Shown here piece by piece: positions 40,891 to 42,980 of a stretch of 42,980 bases of DNA (within the stretch, counting starts at the first letter, position 1; the number at the start of each line of letters is the position of its first letter). Origin of the DNA: Oscillibacter sp. (lineage in GTDB: Bacteria; Bacillota; Clostridia; Oscillospirales; Oscillospiraceae); the NCBI GenBank assembly GCA_017526785.1, contig JAFXQV010000016.1, positions 1-42,980 on the forward strand, given 5' to 3'. The translations under genes were made by a program, and so were the position numbers. A model generated the notes under the pieces. The model did no database searches, had not been told where the DNA came from, and was given only the letters and a program-made list of their open reading frames with translations.

Positions 40891-42366
40891 ATGATAAGTG
40901 AGGAACTGCGGAAAGCGCGGGAATTTGAGGCGGCTTACGAGCCGCTTGTCCCGGAAACGGAACGTCCGCTCTTTCATGTCACGGCTGGCGTCGGCTGGCT
41001 GAACGACCCCAACGGATTTTCCGTCTACGGGGGAGAGTACCACCTGTTCTATCAGTACCACCCCTATTCCACGCACTGGGGACCCATGCACTGGGGGCAT
41101 TTGAAAACCAAGGACTTCCTGAAATGGGAACGCCTTCCCGTTGCGCTTGCCCCGGACAGAGACTATGACAACGGCGGCTGTTGGTCGGGCGGCGCGCTTG
41201 AACTCCCGGACGGGCGTCAGCTTCTGATGTACACCGGACGCCGGACACAAGAGGAAAACGGCGTGGAAATCGCCTATCAGGCGCAATGTCTGGCCGTCGG
41301 CGACGGGCGCGACTATCAGAAGTACGAGGGAAACCCGGTTCTGACGGCGGAACATCTCCCCGGCGGCGCGTCCCCTTACGATTTCCGCGACCCGAAAATC
41401 TGGCGCGAGCCGGACGGAACCTATCACGCGGTGACAGTCACGCTCATGGAGGACGGCGGCGCGGTTCTGCTCTACGCGAGCGACGACGGCTTTTCGTGGC
41501 GCTTTGAGAGCGTCCTTGCACGTTGCCGGAACGAATACGGCGCTATGTGGGAGTGTCCGGACTTCTTCCCGCTGGACGGCAAACAGGTCTTGATTGTCAG
41601 CCCCATGGAAATGCGTCCCATGGGCTTGGAGTTCCACACAGGTTACGGAACCGTTTGCATGATTGGGCGCTACGACGGCGCGTTTTCGCGGGAAAGTGTG
41701 CGTTCGCTGGACTACGGCCTCGACTTCTACGCCGCCCAGACGCTGGAAACCCTCGACGGACGCCGCGTTATGATTGCGTGGATGCAGAATTGGGCGACGG
41801 TTGCCTGTCAGCCGCACGGAATCCGCTGTTTCGGGGAAATGACGATTCCGCGGGAACTCTCCATACGCGACGGCCTTCTGATACAGAATCCCGTACGGGA
41901 GTTGGAGCGTTACCGCGTGAACCCGGTCATATACCGCGACATTCTGGTAACGGAGGAAATCAGTCTGGGAGGCGTACGGGGGCGCGTGCTGGACATGACG
42001 GTTTCCGTCGCGCCGACTTCCGAAAGCGGATACCGTTGCTTCAAAATCCGCGTGGCGAAGGACGGCGAACGGGAAACGGTCGTACAGTATGCGCCGGAAT
42101 CCGGCGTGATTACCATTGACCGGAGCCGTTGCGGAGCGCCGTATGAAATGCCCCATGTACGCCAATTCCTTGCGCGGCCTCAAAGCGGAAAATTGAAACT
42201 GCGTTTTATCATGGACAGGCACAGTTTAGAGCTTTTTGTCAACGACGGGGAGCAGGCGGCGTCCCTGTTGCTATGCGCGCCGGAATCCGCCGACGTTATC
42301 AGCTTTGCGGCTGACGGCGGCATTGTGCGCATGGATGTTGAGAAATACGGCCTTGAAATGCCGTAA
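40891..42366 (+). CDS. Cytoplasmic GH32 beta-fructosidase (sucrose/fructan hydrolase)
   Basis: The product is 491 aa. GGGAGGA (40876-40882) is 8 nt before ATG 40891; ATG 40870 is in frame but lies within the leader. All three GH32 catalytic motifs are present: WLNDPNG (nucleophile Asp39), FRDP (Asp about 167) and WECPDFF (acid/base Glu221). HLFYQYHP and WGHLKTKDFLKWE also match. A C-terminal beta-sandwich (from about residue 355) ends with LELFVNDGEQ. There is no signal peptide, so it acts inside the cell on sugar imported by the ABC transporter. Sucrose versus fructo-oligosaccharide cannot be separated by eye. It is the last gene of the operon controlled by the palindromic promoter. Confidence 0.95.
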   Translation: MISEELRKAREFEAAYEPLVPETERPLFHVTAGVGWLNDPNGFSVYGGEYHLFYQYHPYSTHWGPMHWGHLKTKDFLKWERLPVALAPDRDYDNGGCWSGGALELPDGRQLLMYTGRRTQEENGVEIAYQAQCLAVGDGRDYQKYEGNPVLTAEHLPGGASPYDFRDPKIWREPDGTYHAVTVTLMEDGGAVLLYASDDGFSWRFESVLARCRNEYGAMWECPDFFPLDGKQVLIVSPMEMRPMGLEFHTGYGTVCMIGRYDGAFSRESVRSLDYGLDFYAAQTLETLDGRRVMIAWMQNWATVACQPHGIRCFGEMTIPRELSIRDGLLIQNPVRELERYRVNPVIYRDILVTEEISLGGVRGRVLDMTVSVAPTSESGYRCFKIRVAKDGERETVVQYAPESGVITIDRSRCGAPYEMPHVRQFLARPQSGKLKLRFIMDRHSLELFVNDGEQAASLLLCAPESADVISFAADGGIVRMDVEKYGLEMP

Positions 42367-42413
42367 TTGCGGCGTTTTATGGGCGTAAAATTATAAGAAG
42401 GAAGGGAAACAGC

Positions 42414-42980
42414 ATGAGAATTAAACTTCCCGAGCGGCTGGCGGCGTTGTTCCTGTCGCTGGTCATGGTTCTGTCCTGTAGCGTGCCTTACGGGTTCGCG
42501 GCGGAGACAGACGGCGCGGAAAAGGCTGTAGTGTCTGTAACCGTACCAGAGGAAACGGACGCGCAACCCGCAGAAGCGCCGGAAACTGACGACGCCGACA
42601 CGGTAACAGTCGCGGCACCCGTGGAAGCGCCGGAGGCGGACGACGCCGAAGCGGTAACAGTCGCGGCACCTGTGGAAGCGCCGGAAACTGACGACGCCGA
42701 AGCAGTCACGGACGCGGCACCCGTGGAGGCACCAGAGGCTGACGACGCCGACACAGTAACAGTCGCGGCACCCGTGGAAGCGCCGGAGACGGACGACGCG
42801 GAAAGCGTTGGTTTCGCAACTCTGAGCGCAGAGCAAACACTCACGGGCTTGACGGATTTCAGCTCGTTCAACCACGCGGAAGACGACCTGCTGAAAATCG
42901 ACACCGACGCGAAAAAAGTCACGCTGAATTTCACGCCGGGAGACCATTTCGTGGTCTACAACGGACTTGACCACAAAGTA
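42414..42980 (+). CDS. Secreted protein with acidic tandem repeats (3' end cut by window)
   Basis: The frame is open from ATG 42414 (GAAGGGA upstream) to the window edge, 189 codons. The N-terminus RIKLPERLAALFLSLVMVLS, ending GFAAE, is a Sec signal peptide. Residues ~45-140 form about five 18-residue repeats, VAAPVEAPE(T/A)DDAE(A/T)VT. A non-repeat domain then starts (LTDFSSFNHAEDDLLKID). Extracellular location is likely and function is unknown. It may be an adhesin or the start of a large surface protein. Confidence 0.8.
   Translation, partial: MRIKLPERLAALFLSLVMVLSCSVPYGFAAETDGAEKAVVSVTVPEETDAQPAEAPETDDADTVTVAAPVEAPEADDAEAVTVAAPVEAPETDDAEAVTDAAPVEAPEADDADTVTVAAPVEAPETDDAESVGFATLSAEQTLTGLTDFSSFNHAEDDLLKIDTDAKKVTLNFTPGDHFVVYNGLDHKV

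Noticed and set aside
40822-42222. Long minus-strand frame opposite the GH32 gene
   Set aside because: Shadow frame. The plus strand carries all GH32 catalytic motifs.

Overview
The window looks like the chromosome of a GC-rich, endospore-forming anaerobic Firmicute (class Clostridia, probably an Oscillospirales-type gut lineage). This is inferred from gene content, not from a marker gene. The evidence is a spoVAE gene, a sodium-pumping oxaloacetate decarboxylase cluster, a group B-like [FeFe]-hydrogenase, BspA-type LRR_5 surface proteins, strong AGGAGG ribosome sites, consensus sigma-A promoters and clostridial-style sugar ABC operons.

Layout. 1-4145: end of a secreted InlB-B-repeat/CFI-box protein, then a secreted LRR_5 protein built from five ~515-bp super-repeats. 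4209-8104: sbcDC nuclease operon (minus strand). 8185-11783: a compact accessory island of a small membrane protein, a STAND-like NTPase with HAT/TPR-like repeats, a Phd/YefM antitoxin and a broken Txe/YoeB toxin. It is bounded by an exact 21-bp direct repeat. 11799-12335: spoVAE and a small unknown gene. 12455-12530: tRNA-Thr(CGT). 12595-18409: malQ divergent from a maltodextrin-type ABC operon that ends in a DUF624 gene. 18410-20026: EAL c-di-GMP phosphodiesterase. 20161-23529: oadG-BCCP-oadB-oadA. 23766-25142: cytoplasmic LRR_5 protein. 25276-27528: ftsH, divergent from rlmB (27740-28489) and a degenerate P-type ATPase-like membrane protein (28501-31161). 31207-32277: PfoR-like EIIC membrane protein. 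32610-34220: group B-like [FeFe]-hydrogenase. 34439-36791: LacI regulator-DUF624-unknown operon, divergent from an ABC permease-permease-lipoprotein-GH32 operon (37146-42366). The window ends inside a secreted protein with acidic repeats (42414 onward).

How the genes work together. Two independent oligosaccharide uptake modules are present: maltodextrin-type with MalQ, and fructan/sucrose-type with a cytoplasmic GH32 enzyme and a LacI repressor. Each has a DUF624 gene and neither has its own ABC ATPase, so both probably share an MsmX-type ATPase encoded elsewhere. Oxaloacetate decarboxylase would couple fermentation to a sodium gradient, and the hydrogenase-like protein points to strictly anaerobic redox metabolism.

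The best candidate for an undescribed system is the 8.2-11.1 kb pair. A 78-aa single-span membrane protein and an adjacent STAND-like NTPase each carry a short Gly/Asn/His-rich segment around a QAG-[RH]-D core, at the C-terminus of the first and the N-terminus of the second. This is the arrangement expected if the NTPase nucleates its small membrane effector through a homotypic, amyloid-type motif.
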